The translations under genes were made by a program, and so were the position numbers. A stretch of 64,000 nucleotides of DNA from Dactylis glomerata (taxonomy: Eukaryota > Streptophyta > Magnoliopsida > Poales > Poaceae). Numbering within the stretch: position 1 is the first letter of the stretch; the number at the start of each line of letters is the position of its first letter. Below, in pieces: positions 20,425 through 31,821 of this stretch. The DNA is taken from the NCBI GenBank assembly GCA_007115705.1, contig QXEO01000734.1, positions 434,001-498,000 of the forward strand, read 5' to 3'. The notes under the pieces are model-generated. The model saw only the letters and a program-made list of their open reading frames with translations. It was not told the origin of the DNA and ran no database searches.

Positions 20425-20437
20425 AAGGGGGGAAGAT
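20425..20437 (+). promoter_or_regulatory. Polypurine tract, internal B
   Basis: AAGGGGGGAAGAT lies immediately before the LTR start TGTAACA and would prime plus-strand DNA. Identical tracts precede LTR-c (37308-37320) and LTR-d (54176-54188). Confidence 0.85.
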
Positions 20438-23400
20438 TGTAACAACCCAAAGAATTGTAATCCATTTCCTATTAATTAAAGTGCCAAATTTTGGACCAAA
20501 TAAAACTTTTTCATTCATATTGCATGTATGCATATGTTTCTATTATATGTCTTTTATGATTTCATGTGTGTATTAATTTGTTGTGCAATACTTAGTTAAT
20601 TCAAACTTAACCAACAGAAGCATTAGAGAAGAACTATAAGAGCTAAAGAAACCAGAAATAAAAATAATAAAGAAAAAGAGAAGAAAAGTTTGATCTAGGA
20701 AATATTATTGACTACCCTACTTTGGACACTTAGAATAAGAAATCTGTAACTCAAGTAAGGGTGTGGTCAGTTAGTTGAGCTTGACCAGGCTGCATACTAA
20801 CTTGACCAAGAAGTTTCAAACCAAAATTCAAATCGGAACCTAACTCAAACATCAGCCAAAGTTTGAATCTGAAACAGTGACCATACCCCAAAATTCAAAT
20901 GTGATTTCTGCAAAACATCATCTTTTTGCTCAACAAAAATATATCTGGAATCCTTGTGAAGTATCTTGACAAACCACAGTGGCCGTTTTCAAAATTTCGA
21001 AATTCAAATTCTTGCGGGCATTGTGTCGAACATCTGGTGGGCAAAAATCCAGAAAATCGGAGATACTATGGCCAACCCTGTTCCCGTTCGTCTTGATCCT
21101 GTAGCCATGCTCGTGGAGTCCCCCGCTGTCGAGCCCAGCCCCCTCTGCCCCGACCCAGGCCGTGCGACATGGAAGGAGAAGGAAGACGCCACCCGGACCC
21201 CCCCTCTCTGTCCCTCTTCTCTCTGCACGATGCCGACCGTCGTGGCCTCGCCAACGCTGACCCACAATACCCCGTCGCCGCGACCAAGCCCCGCCAGCAC
21301 GCCCCCAAGGCCGTCGCGCCCGGCTTTGCTCGCGCACCCCGCCAGACATCGCCCCCAGCATGCCACTGGAAACCCTAGCTCCCGCGCCCTCCCGTGCCTA
21401 TAAAACCCCCTCGCCGACGCCCAGAAGCAGCACACCCTCACCGCCACCGATTCCGACTCTTCTTTCTTCCTCTCTCCCTCAGAATCGTCCAAGCTCTGCA
21501 AGAGAGCGCCGCCGCGTTCTGGAGGAGTCCGGCCACCGTTGGACACGCCGCCGGTGCCAGGCGGAGGAGTCAAGCTGCCACCGCCATTCTGCGTCATCGC
21601 CGACGACCCCTACTTCCTCTCCGTCGAGCCCCCGCCGTCGAACACTCGTCTCTGCAAGCGCCGGTGAGCTCCCGCCCCAGCCGAGGTAGATGACGCCTGT
21701 GAGCCGTTGGATCTTGATCCATCGGTAGCGTACCGATTCGGGTGACTTAAGTGACCTGACCGGTGGGCTCCACCTGTCAGGTTTAAAATTAGAAAGGCCT
21801 CCCGCCCTGCGAAGCGGTATTTGGGCCGGCCCGTTCGGAAACCCTCGGTGCGGCCCAGTTCTCGCTAGAATTCGGTCCGAATCGTTTTTAATTATTTCCC
21901 GCTCATTTTGAATTGTTTCAAATATGTTTCAGATATGATTTTCAAATTTTAATTCCAAGAGATTTATAAATCCATTTTTAGCAAATAAATATGCGTTGGA
22001 AAGCTTAGGAAATTGTCTAGCCTCTGAAACTAGTTAGAATCCAATTTGAGTTAGGGATTTAATTCAATAAGAATACTTTGACCATAGCCTTATTAATCTT
22101 AGGAAAATTTTAGAAAATTGTTTAAAACTCCTAAAATCTTAAAACTTGGTTTATGAACTCACTAGTTAACTTGTCTACTGTTTAGTCCAACCTTAATCCA
22201 CTCAAACCTTGTTAGTGAGATCAATTAAACTCTAATCCAACCCTAGTTTGTAGCATAAAATGATAGATCTCTAAGATACACTTAGATTAGTTTTTCCCTC
22301 AATACCAATTCACTTAATTAATCTTTCTCCACTTGAACTAGTCCTAATAACCTTAGTTTAATACCAATGCTTAGAAAGTAAACAACATATGGCACATGGT
22401 AGACAAATCTAACTTACGCACTTGATGAACACTTGGAAGAAATCTTGCAACACAACCCAATAAAATCCAACATGAATTCTATTGTTTGAAAACAAGTATA
22501 TGTGTTTGGAGTGTTGTTAGAATTGTGTAGTGATTGTGTGCCTTGTGTTTATTCGTTATTAGATGCTAGTGTTGCTGAGGAGGATATTGAGGGGGAATTT
22601 TACCAAGAAGAAGAAGACTACCCCGGACACTTTGCCAACCAAGGCAAGCCATCTTTTGAATCATACTCCAAATGCCTAGCTTTACTGTTGCATTCTACTG
22701 GTTTTTAAGTAAATTGCATGATTGAATTGCTAGAGTAGAATGATAGTTGTGTAGTGATATCTTGCTTAGCAAGAGTATCAAGCTAAGTTTATCCAACCTT
22801 ATCTAGTGGTATCATCACCCAATATAGTTGCTTAGTCGCTAATAAAATTAAGTCCATCTATAAGGGGAACCCTATTTGAAATTAGTGACTTGAACTTGAC
22901 AACTTGAATTGGAGATTTCTCCTACATGATGGTTTTATGAAGGAAAATAATCTTGACTAAGGACTATGGAATGTATTTGTTAAATGATAATAAGTGATGT
23001 ACCATGTGAGCCAACCATTACCGTACGACCACATTACCCCTAAATGGGAAGGGGCTTAGTCTGTAGCTTGTTTATTCTAGTATGGGAGATCTTGCATCAT
23101 CTTTTATAGAAGTAAGCCATGTGTGGGTGCTACCGAACCGAGTGGAAAATTTCCATGCATGCAGCACTCTGCAGCGGGCAAAACTATGAGTGCCAAAATG
23201 GACTCCTAGGGAAGAATCCTATACTAGCGTAGACAAGTGAAGGAGTTTGTTTGATTATCTGAACCTCGCATACTTTGTGTATGACGATCTGTGGAATTCT
23301 CCCGGCAGATGTATCGAATCTTGTGGGTAAAGTGTACCCCTCTGCAGAGGTTTCAAAACTATTCGAATAGCCGCGTCCGCGGTCATGGACAGTTGGCAAG

Positions 23401-23991
23401 CTGTACTTGACTTTTTTCAAGAATGATAATAACTTATGGTGAACTTGATGAATGACTTGACTCGACATTGATGTTGACACAATTGAAGTTCCTCTTTAGA
23501 GTTACTTAGAGAACTAAACCTCTTTTCTACCAATGAACATTCTTGGGAAACAAAACTAGCTTTTGCAACTAAACTTAGTGCTTAGTCCACCATATCAACC
23601 TTGCATATCTATTTCATCATTTCATTTATAAGATGGTTTGCGAGTGCATCCAATGTACTCATGGCTGTGTCCCTGGCTATCAACTTGGCTAGACTATGGG
23701 GAAGAGTATCCGGAGGAAGGTTATGAAGAAGAGTATCAGAACTAAGATCGTCTCCTGAGTCGCCATTGCCTGTAGGGTGAAGGCATGAGGCCCGAAGACG
23801 TTTTCTCCGCTGCTATATTGTGTTGTAATATGAACTTGGTCACTATGACCATTTGTATGTGAACTTTTCGTATTGTAATGTCTATGGAACTGGTTACCAA
23901 CTACGTTATGTGTATCACAAGAATGATTCTGGGATTGTGGTGGAATGCATAACGGGCACTTCAAATTTGTTATAAATTCGGGGGTGTTACA
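20438..23991 (+). repeat. Gypsy LTR-b (3554 bp)
   Basis: TGTAACAACCC...GGGTGTTACA, uninterrupted, with the polypurine tract of internal B on its left and the primer site of internal C on its right, so it is shared by two units. The TATA box is at 21399-21405 and the donor-like CCG|GTGAGC at 21664. It carries the empty Copia site (single AACTT at about 23863). Only about four substitutions separate it from LTR-d by eye. Short open frames inside, including a 68-codon one near 22502, have no credible ATG and are not annotated as genes. Confidence 0.93.
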
Positions 23992-23994
23992 AGT

Positions 23995-24007
23995 TGGTAT
24001 CAGAGCC
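23995..24007 (+). promoter_or_regulatory. Primer-binding site (tRNA-iMet), internal C
   Basis: TGGTATCAGAGCC, three bases after the end of LTR-b. Confidence 0.85.
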
Positions 24008-24207
24008 TAGGTTGACCATAGGAGACCTTAGTTAGAATGGGCGTTAAATGAAACCTTTATAAAAGCAAAGATATCAGTAATGGTTTAAAATTGCTTAGTA
24101 TTTTCCTCTCTATTTACAAAGCTTTGTACATGATTCAGTTTTTACCTACTTAAAATTTTGCACACTTGAGTTGGTCACTAACTTAATCTAATCCAAAAAA
24201 ATTGTAG

Positions 24208-24320
24208 ATGGCCCCGGTGTTCACTGAGCAGTACCAGTTGGGCCATGGTGGTAGCCTTTGTTTCGAGCGCGACCTCACCACCCTGACCTTGTTCCTGGAT
24301 CGTCTGTATCCGGAGTTCAA
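24208..24320 (+). pseudogene. ORF1 of unit C, 5' part, cut by CACTA insertion
   Basis: The first 37 codons plus two bases of ORF1 are present, with ATG at 24208 and the acceptor-like AATTGTAG before it. The frame stops at the CACTA transposon, whose CAA target duplication is 24318-24320. The rest of the ORF resumes at 31825. Without excision or splicing of the transposon, the full ORF1 protein cannot be made from this unit. Confidence 0.85.
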
Positions 24321-24349
24321 CACTACAAGAAATGTGTTGACTAGTGACG

Positions 24350-24570
24350 TTTTCATCATGACCCTAGAGAAAAGTGTCATAAAGTAGTGACGATTTTGTA
24401 CTAGATCGTCATGGACTATTTGGGGAGTCCACCAGCCCTAAAAATTACGACGATTTGAACCAGAAACGTCATAATCCAATGGGCATCAAATCGTCATAAC
24501 CTCTCCCATGTAGTTTGAGACCTTATCCGGAGTCTCTTACGACGAAAATAGATCGTCATAATCGCTAATT
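24350..24570. repeat. Left subterminal repeats of CACTA copy 1
   Basis: GACGAT, ATCGTCATA and CGTCATAA motifs recur in both orientations here and again at about 31610-31792 near the other end. In CACTA elements such subterminal motifs are transposase-binding sites; the exact binding unit here is inferred. Confidence 0.7.
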
Positions 24571-24729
24571 TAAAATATATTTGAAATGGTTGGACTGCCA
24601 CCTCAGCGGTTTTGCCAACGTGTCGCCTATGTGTATATTTACGCCTATGTGTAATATCCATGTGTCAATTTTTCTTATGTGGAGTATAGGACTCATTTTT
24701 CTTACGTGGAGTGTAGGACCCATCCGTCA

Positions 24730-25015
24730 TACACTTGAATTTAGACAGACCAACCTGACACACGGGTCCCACACATCGGTCTGACCTGACATGCGGGTCC
24801 TACGCGTCGATCCGATCTGAAAACGGGTCCCACTGGCGGGTCTAATGGACCTAACAGGCGAGTCCCATTAGCTGACAGGCGGGTCCCAGAACCAACCCTG
24901 ACAACATGTCCTACGGGCGGGTCCCATGAGCGGACTGACAACTGGACCTCCACAACGTGTGCCACACGACCTGACCTGACAGCCGGGTCCCAGAAACGGA
25001 CCTCCCACCGGCGAA
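24730..25015. repeat. GGGTCCCA-rich degenerate short repeats in CACTA copy 1
   Basis: Variants of CTGACATGCGGGTCCCAC recur about ten times at irregular spacing. The reverse-complement type (GTGGGACCAGT) recurs four times at about 31257-31342 near the other end, so the element has a second, inner pair of inverted subterminal motifs. No coding function is apparent. Confidence 0.6.
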
Positions 25016-25047
25016 GCATAGTGGCAAAATAAACAGAAGTCGCGCGC

Positions 25048-25115
25048 GGTAGCCAGGGTTCGAACCCAGGACCTCCACCCGGAGCGCTCCCTTAACCACC
25101 GTGGTAGAGCAACCC
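25048..25115 (-). repeat. tRNA-like (Pol III box) segment in CACTA copy 1
   Basis: Read on the minus strand it starts GGGTTGCTCTACCACGG and contains a GCTC...GAGC D-arm-like stem with GGTGGTTAAGG in the loop (box A-like). It then has GGTTCGAACC (box B, plus positions about 25057-25067) inside a T-arm-like stem. The anticodon arm is malformed (about a four-base loop), so it is not a working tRNA. It resembles the head of a tRNA-derived SINE, but no SINE tail is seen. Confidence 0.5.
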
Positions 25116-25428
25116 TTTTGATTGTATCACCCACTACACCCTTTTAATATAAGCTTTCGGTCACTTGGGCCTGGGCCGCAGCAGTGGACAAGACATGGGC
25201 CGCTGGGCAGAAAGGCGTTCAGTGATGTTTTTTTCCTCTTTGTCTTTTCCATTTCCTTTAAGATTTTAACACAAAAGATTTAAAGAGGATTCAAAACAAG
25301 GCCGATTGAATTCAAACAAAGTTTGTAAATTATGTTTATTACATATGTAATAACATTAAATCTTTTCTCTGCAAAATAAATTTAGAAAACAAAATTTAAT
25401 TACTAGAATGCCATTATGGTGTATTTAA

Positions 25429-27870
25429 AATGCGACCAAAATATCCAACATGACCCTTCTTAGCTAGGTGTTGAATCTTGCTAAACTCTTACTAGATCAA
25501 TGATAAAATAGCTACTTTTGTATCTTAAAAGTATTTTTTCAAAATTTTATGAGCAAACTATGAAGTACCTGTAGTTCAAATTTGGACCGCTTCCAACTGA
25601 ATCGGCAGATATTTGTCAATTTCTTGATGGGTGGCTATAAAACTTTTTCCATTCAAAAAACTTTTCAATTGTGCATAGAATATGGTATAATATGATTTAA
25701 ATTTGTGGTGGTCCATTTTTGAAACTTATTTTTGGTAGATGCTTCACAAAATAACCCATTTGTTGTATTAAGAAAATGAAAAATGATTTTTTTGTGCAAA
25801 GAAAATTAATACTCCCCAAAGCAACTTTGTTTGCCATACCAAGATGCACACATGTACGCAAAATGGGGTCATTTGAACAAACTATGCCATGGTTATGGCC
25901 ATAACTAGCTCATCTAGCTTGAAAGGCAGGAAACTTCATACGAGATAGCTCTTTTTTATGAACACTTTTTCAAAATGTTTCCAATATTCCAAGTTTGTTA
26001 TTTTTCCTAGAAACTAGGTCACATAACATGACACAACGCGAAGGTTTTGTATTTTTTTGATTTTTCTTGAATTTGTTATGCACATTTAAAAATGCGACCA
26101 AAATGGCGGGCGTGACCGCTCCTAGGTCGGGATAGAATCTTGCGAAACTCTTGATGGATCTCTGATAAAATAGATAATGGTGTACCTAAAAATAATTTTT
26201 TGAAAAAAACTTGAGCAAACTATGAAGCACCTGTAGTTCAAATTTGACCCGCTTCCAGCGGAATCGACAAAATTTTGTCAATTTCTTGAGGGGTGTTCAA
26301 AAAACTTTTTCCATGCAAACAAATGAAGAATTATGCATAAAATATGGTATAATATGATTTAAATTTGTGGTGGTCCATTTTTGAAACTTATTTTTGGTAG
26401 ATGCTTCACAAAATAACCCATTTTTAGCATTAAGAAAATGACAAATGAATTTTTTATGCAAAAAAAATTAATACTCCCCAAAGCAACTTTGTTTGCCATA
26501 CCAAGATGCATACATGTGCACAATATGGGGTCATTTGAACAAACTATGCCATGGTTATGGCCATAACTAGCTCATCTAGCTTGAAAGCCAGGAAACTTCA
26601 TACGAGATAGCTCTTTTTTGTGAACACTTTTTCAAAATGTTTCCAATATTCCAAGTTTGTTATTTTTCCTAGAAACTATGTCACATAACATGACACAACG
26701 CGAAGGTTTTGTATCTTTTTGATTTTTCTTGAATTTGTTATGCACATTTAAAAATGCGACCAAAACGGCGGGCGTGACCGCTCCTAGGTCGGGATAGAAT
26801 CTTGCGAAACTCTTGATGGATCTCTGATAAAATAGATAATGTTGTACCTAAAAATGATTTTTTGAAAAAAACTTGAGCAAACTATGAAGCACCTGTAGTT
26901 CAAATTTGACCCGCTTCCAGCGGAATCGGCAAAATTTTGTCAATTTCTTGAGGGGTGTTCAAAAAACTTTTTCCATGCAAACAAATGAAGAATTATGCAT
27001 AAAATATGGTATAATATGATTTAAATTTGTGGTGGTCCATTTTTGAAACTTATTTTTGGTAGATGCTTCACAAAATAACCCATTTTTAGCATTAAGAAAA
27101 TGAAAAATGAATTTTTTTGCAAAAAAATTTAATACTCCCCAAAGCAACTTTGTTTGCCATACCAATATGCACACATGTGCACAATATTGGATCATTTGAA
27201 TAAACTATGCCATGGTTATGGCCATAACTAGCTCATCTAGCTTGAAAGCCATAAAACTTCATACGAGATAGCTCTTTTTTGTGAACACTTTTTCAAAATG
27301 TTTCCAATATTCCAAGTTTATTATTTTTCCTAGAAACTAGGTCACATAAAATGACACAACACGAAGGATTTGTATTTTTTTGATTTTTTTTGAATTTCTT
27401 ATGCCGACTTCAAACTGCAACCAAAACGGTGGGCGTGACCGCTCCTAGGTCGGGATCGAATCTTGCCAAACTCTTGATGGATCTATGATGAAATAGATAC
27501 TTGTGTACCTAAAAATGATTTTTATAAAAAAACATGAGCAAACTATGAAGCACCTATAGTTCAAATTTGACCCGCTTCCTGCTGAATCGGCAACATTTTG
27601 TCAATTTCTTGAGGGGTGTCTAGAAAACTTTTCCATGCAAAAAAATGGTGAATTGTGCATAAAATATGGTATAATATCATATAAAAATTTGGTGGTCCAT
27701 TTTTGAAACATATTTTTGGTAGATGCTTCACAAAATAACCCATTTTTAGCATTAAGAAAATGAAAAATGAATTTTTTTTGCAAAGAAAATTAAAACTCCC
27801 CAAAACAAAGTTTATTTCCTATACCAAGATGCACACTGTGCATAATATGGGGTCATCTTAACAATTTTGG
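25429..27870. repeat. Block of about 3.7 tandem copies of a 661-bp repeat inside CACTA copy 1
   Basis: Units start at about 25429, 26091, 26753 and 27413 with AATGCGACCAAAAT or close variants. Each includes landmarks in the same order: GACCGCTCCTAGGTCGGGAT, CAAACTATGAAGCACCTGTAG, TTTGTGGTGGTCCATTTTTG, CATAACTAGCTCATCTAGCTTG. The first unit is the most diverged and the fourth breaks off near 27870, just before a TATA-like site. The sequence is AT-rich and non-coding. Confidence 0.85.
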
Positions 27871-27873
27871 TGT

Positions 27874-27881
27874 TATATAAA
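27874..27881 (+). promoter_or_regulatory. TATA-like element before the CACTA passenger gene
   Basis: TATATAAA lies at the end of the 661-bp repeats and about 155 bp before the GC-rich first exon region. Context fits a promoter for the passenger transcript, but no transcription evidence is available. Confidence 0.4.
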
Positions 27882-27904
27882 TGAATTGGAAATTATTTAG
27901 AAGG

Positions 27905-30900
27905 AAAACAACAAAAAAGACACAAAGTAACCAAACCTAGGAGCCAATCAGAGTTTAGGAATCCCCTTCCACAGATCTCCCCTAGAGAGCATCTTAACCG
28001 TCCAAATATTCCCATCCGACGCACCAGCATGGTTTGTCCAAACCCTAGACCACCTCCATCCGCGCTCGATCCCACCCACGCCGCCATCACGTCTCCACGC
28101 ACGGTCCAGTCGTCCCCGCAAACCCTAACCCTCTCTCCCTCTCCCTCTCTCCCCGCCACCACGCACAGTCCTTCATCTGATCCGATTGGATCCGATCTCG
28201 CCCATCTCCGCTCGATCACCGCGGGTGGCTGGTTGCAGGGGTCGTCTGGCTGGTGGCCGAGATGGACGGGGCCGCTGGGTGTGGCCTCGGGGTCGCCGGA
28301 GTCGCCCACTTCTTCCCTTCCATTCCTCCCGTCGGAAGCCCCCAGATCCAGCCTCCAGATCCACCCGATGCCGCCGGCCTCCCCAGGTAAGCCCGCCCCT
28401 GCCGTCCTCTTCTCCAAGCCGAGCGCATCCCGTGTCGCTCTGGCTCCCGATCAAATCGAGCAAACGCGCCCTTCTCCTGCCAAATTTCGATCTTGCGCCT
28501 CACGGGCGTATTGGTTTTGCAGGAAGCGTGCTCCCAAGGAGGGTGACTCCCACCACACCGCACCACACCAGCTCGCCGCGCCGCCCGCTACGACGAGATT
28601 CCGCGACTCCATCCCGCCCGCCGCCCCTGACCGCCGGAATCCCAAGCCGATCCACCAGCCCACCCGCCCGCCGGCGCGTAGGCTCCGCACTTCTATGCAG
28701 CTCAGGGCGATGGGGTGCGTCCAGTCCATGGCGAAGCAAAGGCAGCACCCGGCCGGCTACGAGGACCCCGTCCAGCTCACCTCCCAGACCGGATGTGAGC
28801 TCCCCTCCCCCTTCCTTCCCCCCCCCTTCCCACGCAAATCCAGCTTCGGGTGATTGGGATTCTGGAAAATGGAATATGCTAGTAGGTGCTAACTAAGGAT
28901 CCCGTAGATACTACTCGAGGCAGAACGAGTAATAATCTGACTAGTACAGTTTACCGTATTATATTTCACACTACTACTAGTAGGTACTATGTGCTTTGAT
29001 ATGGTGTTCATGTGCCATGTGCTTGCCTCCTGGCTCGTGGATTTCTGACCTGGTAATAATCTGACTAGTACACCAAGGCTGCATTATCCGTGCTGCTCCT
29101 CATCTTCATGATCTGTGTTGTAGGTAGGTCACTTTTCTCCTCTACATGCTTCTTGTATGCATCAAATATTTTTGGAGCTGTTTATATCATGTTCAGTAAG
29201 TGTTATATTGGGCAATTGTAAGAATGAGGAGTAGTTTAATTGTGTTTCATACTTTGAGAATCTTCTAGTTGGTACAAGTGCTCTGCTTGGTACATTGTAA
29301 GAGGTTAGGAGCTGTTTATATCCTGTTCAGTAAGCTTGGGCAATTGTAAGAAGTGAGGAGCTGTTTATATCCGTGTAAGATGTGCTATTATCTAAGTGTC
29401 TCCATCCTTCTCCTTTAACTAGTGCTCTTTGTGCTGCTTGCTGTAGAGTAATGTTAGTGCTGCTTGTTGTAGAGTCCAATCTAAATTGCATTGATAAAAC
29501 AGTAATTAAGTTAATGTTTGCTGAAACTAGGTGCAAGCATTTGCTTCTTCTGATCCTTAGTGCTCACAATTTGCGGATGCTTTTGGGTTATGCTGCTAGC
29601 CGTTGCTTACTTGCTTAGTTTGTTTTATTATGTGGTCACTTGGTCAGGAAAAAGAATGTTGTAAACTCCTGATGTTGTATTAGTCTTCTAGAAATACTAG
29701 AGTAGTTCAAATAGGTAGGTTTATTTTGTTTCAATGCAGAGGTCATATATAATTGCTGATTACCTTGCAGTATGTCTACAGTAAATTGTCTGGTTCTTTC
29801 TGTTATGATCGGATGTTTAAGTGTTTTGATGGTGCAAGTTCTGAGTGTAAGAATTCATTGCCAGATTATCTCTAATACAATCAGAGTTATATATAATTTT
29901 TTTTGCTGAGTGCAAGTTCTGAGTTACACGTGTGTTGCTGATCTGTTTCACAGGTGTCTCTGTCTGAGATATGATTTGTTACTGAAGATGCTTACAACTA
30001 TATGCTCACTTGTATCAATTATTAACTATGAAATTTATGTATGTTAAATTAATAGATATACTTGTGTTTGTAAATTGTATAGATAGCAATTAAACTAGGG
30101 AGGACAAACTGTGTATAACTTGATATACTTAAGTTTGTCTTCCTTCCATTCATATACTTTGGTTGTTGATTAATTGTGTTAATGTGCGTTCCTGAGTCTC
30201 CCAGGAACTAGTTAGTGGGTCCTGTGCAGTTATGCTTCTGCTTTTAATAGGTCTCAAATTTTCTGTTTGGCAAAGAAAGGAACAGATTAACTGAAACATG
30301 ATGCTTATTTCAAGCTTTTGTTTATTTGCAGACGTGAAGGGAGACATGATGCCTACCCATGTGCTGAAACGCATCAACCACGGCCATGGCAATGCAGCGG
30401 TGCTTTCTTCTCCAGATTAGATAAGTGTTTGGTTTAACCTGTTCTCTTTACATGTTTCTATGACATTCTTCTTTGATTGTGGCTTATTTATATGTTTTGA
30501 AGTGACTATGATTAAGTTCGGCCATTGTATGATTCCAGTCAAATAGTGATAGAATGAACAATATCGAGTTGTAAGCACAATGGTACTATTAAAAGTAGCG
30601 TGTTATCTTTAAATCTGTGAGTATCTGTGTTGATCAATATCTTGAAATTCTATACATAGGATTTTTGCGACAGTATACCTGGACATGGTGTAGGCTTGTG
30701 TTTAGTAATCCATGTTATATCTCTCACTCATTCAAACTGGGCGCGTAATGCAACAAACTGTTCAGCTATATATTAAACTAAAATCAAATAAAAATGAGTG
30801 TTACATTGTGTTGGTACTAACCAAATTAACCTACAATCTGGAGGTAAGTTAGATTCTTCTTTACTAAGTATTTTTAGCAGAAAGAGTTGATGTTTTGCCA

Positions 30901-31190
30901 TATAAGCTTGCTGACATGATGCGTACTCTGGATTTGGCAGGTTGCTAAGGCGTTGGTGGAGGGGGAGTGGTCATGATGATGCAGTAGCAAGAAGACATCC
31001 TGTAGGTTGCGAGGCGATTTTGGCTGGCTGGATCATTACTTTGGCTATGTTGCCTGTTGTAGGAGTAGGATATATATAGTCGTTCAGTGGGTTAATATTA
31101 TTGTGGCGTTGATGTTGTATGTTGCCTGATGTTGTATGCATCTGATTTGTGGAAATACTGTAATAGGCTCTTATTAAAAGAATTTCATTT
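27905..31190 (+). CDS. Gene-like passenger in CACTA copy 1; predicted 67-aa spliced protein (CDS 28695-30976)
   Basis: Composition changes sharply from AT-rich repeat to a CpG- and C-rich region at about 27960-28850, as in grass 5' exons. Plausible introns are 28387-28522 (CAG|GTAAGC...TTTTGCAG), 28795-30331 (GGAT|GTGAGC...ATTTGCAG) and 30400-30940 (GCG|GTGCTT...TTTGGCAG). Joining 28695-28794, 30332-30399 and 30941-30976 keeps one frame of 204 bases ending in TGA, 67 aa. The second Met starts MGCVQS, which fits the N-myristoylation pattern MGxxxS with a Cys for palmitoylation. Later parts read EDPVQLTSQTG, DMMPTHVLKRINHGHGN and VAKALVEGEWS. I do not recognise the family. It may be a captured host gene or gene fragment; the long overlapping frames in the GC-rich part are probably leader. 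The last donor (GTGCTT) is weak. Confidence 0.4.
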
Positions 31191-31609
31191 ATTTATCTGT
31201 TTTGATCAAATTATCTGGTGCTTAATTATTGTCAACTTGTTGGAATACAAAACCTGGCAAGTGGGACCTGACCAGTGGGACCAGTATGATAATACGAACT
31301 GACAAGTGGGACCAGTGCGAGAATTGACAGGTGGGACCAGCCCAGTAAAAAATTAACTGTAGAAAATAGAAAAAGGATGTAAAAAAGCTATACAGCGCAA
31401 TAGAGATATTGACCAAAACAAGGCCAAGGCCCAGGGAAAAAAGGCTAGACTTATTTGGCTTGGCCCATATAGATCACTGAAATAAATTGGGCTGATTTCG
31501 ATTTACATGTCTGCCACGTGTACGCCACCTGTATTCCACGTCGGATTGCTGATGTGGCCTCCTGCCACGCGTATGCCATGTCGGATTGCTGATGTGGCCT
31601 CCCCAATTT

Positions 31610-31792
31610 GCCCATGACGATATTATATCGTCATAAGCATTATGACGGTTCAATATTGTCATAGACGGTTATGACGATCTTAGTGAATTCGTCATGTTCG
31701 ATCATCAACGACGCCCCGTTTTTGACGATCATTTTTTCGTCATAAAATCGTCATAGATCAACCATTATGATGATCTAGTGACGAATTTTGAG
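31610..31792. repeat. Right subterminal repeats of CACTA copy 1
   Basis: TGACGAT, CGTCATAA and ATCGTCATAG recur many times in both orientations up to the terminal repeat. Just before them, CGGATTGCTGATGTGGCCTCC-type sequence occurs twice in tandem with a spacing of about 42 bp (31541-31602). Confidence 0.7.
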
Positions 31793-31821
31793 CGTCAGTA
31801 GTCAACACATTTCTTGTAGTG

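Larger units (their letters stand above)
24321..31821. mobile_element. CACTA (En/Spm) transposon, non-autonomous, copy 1 (7501 bp)
   Basis: Both ends start CACTACAAGAAATGTG when read inward. The terminal inverted repeat is 29 bp (24321-24349 and 31793-31821) with one mismatch. A 3-bp duplication CAA (24318-24320 and 31822-31824) flanks it, as expected for CACTA elements, and removing the element plus one CAA restores the ORF1 frame. There is no open frame resembling a CACTA transposase or TnpA, so it is non-autonomous. In order it holds a subterminal repeat zone, a GGGTCC-rich zone, a tRNA-like segment, a 661-bp repeat block, a spliced gene-like passenger on the plus strand, a GGGACC-rich zone and the second subterminal zone. 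Confidence 0.95.

Noticed and set aside
21004..21597. Long open frames on the minus strand (up to 197 codons) in the GC-rich promoter part of each Gypsy LTR
   Set aside because: They overlap the TATA box and leader on the opposite strand, have no recognisable domain, change frame between LTR copies through single-base losses, and arise from GC-rich composition.
22502..22708. 68-codon frame with an acidic EEDIEGEFYQEEEDY stretch inside each Gypsy LTR
   Set aside because: It starts from GTG, has no in-frame ATG near its start, and conservation is explained by recent LTR copying. It may be a relic of coding sequence, but nothing supports a gene.
25048..25115. Functional tRNA gene
   Set aside because: The anticodon arm cannot form a normal seven-base loop and the acceptor stem does not pair, although box A-like and box B are visible.
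25429..27870. CRISPR-like or satellite array
   Set aside because: Units are about 661 bp and diverged, inside a plant CACTA element, with no short repeat-spacer pattern and too few units for a satellite.
28029..28896. Overlapping plus- and minus-strand open frames of 174-274 codons in the GC-rich CACTA passenger region
   Set aside because: Their translations are low-complexity P/S/R-rich. The plus-strand ones run through a clear intron, and the spliced version of the longer frame meets a stop right after the next exon begins. Leader sequence is more likely.
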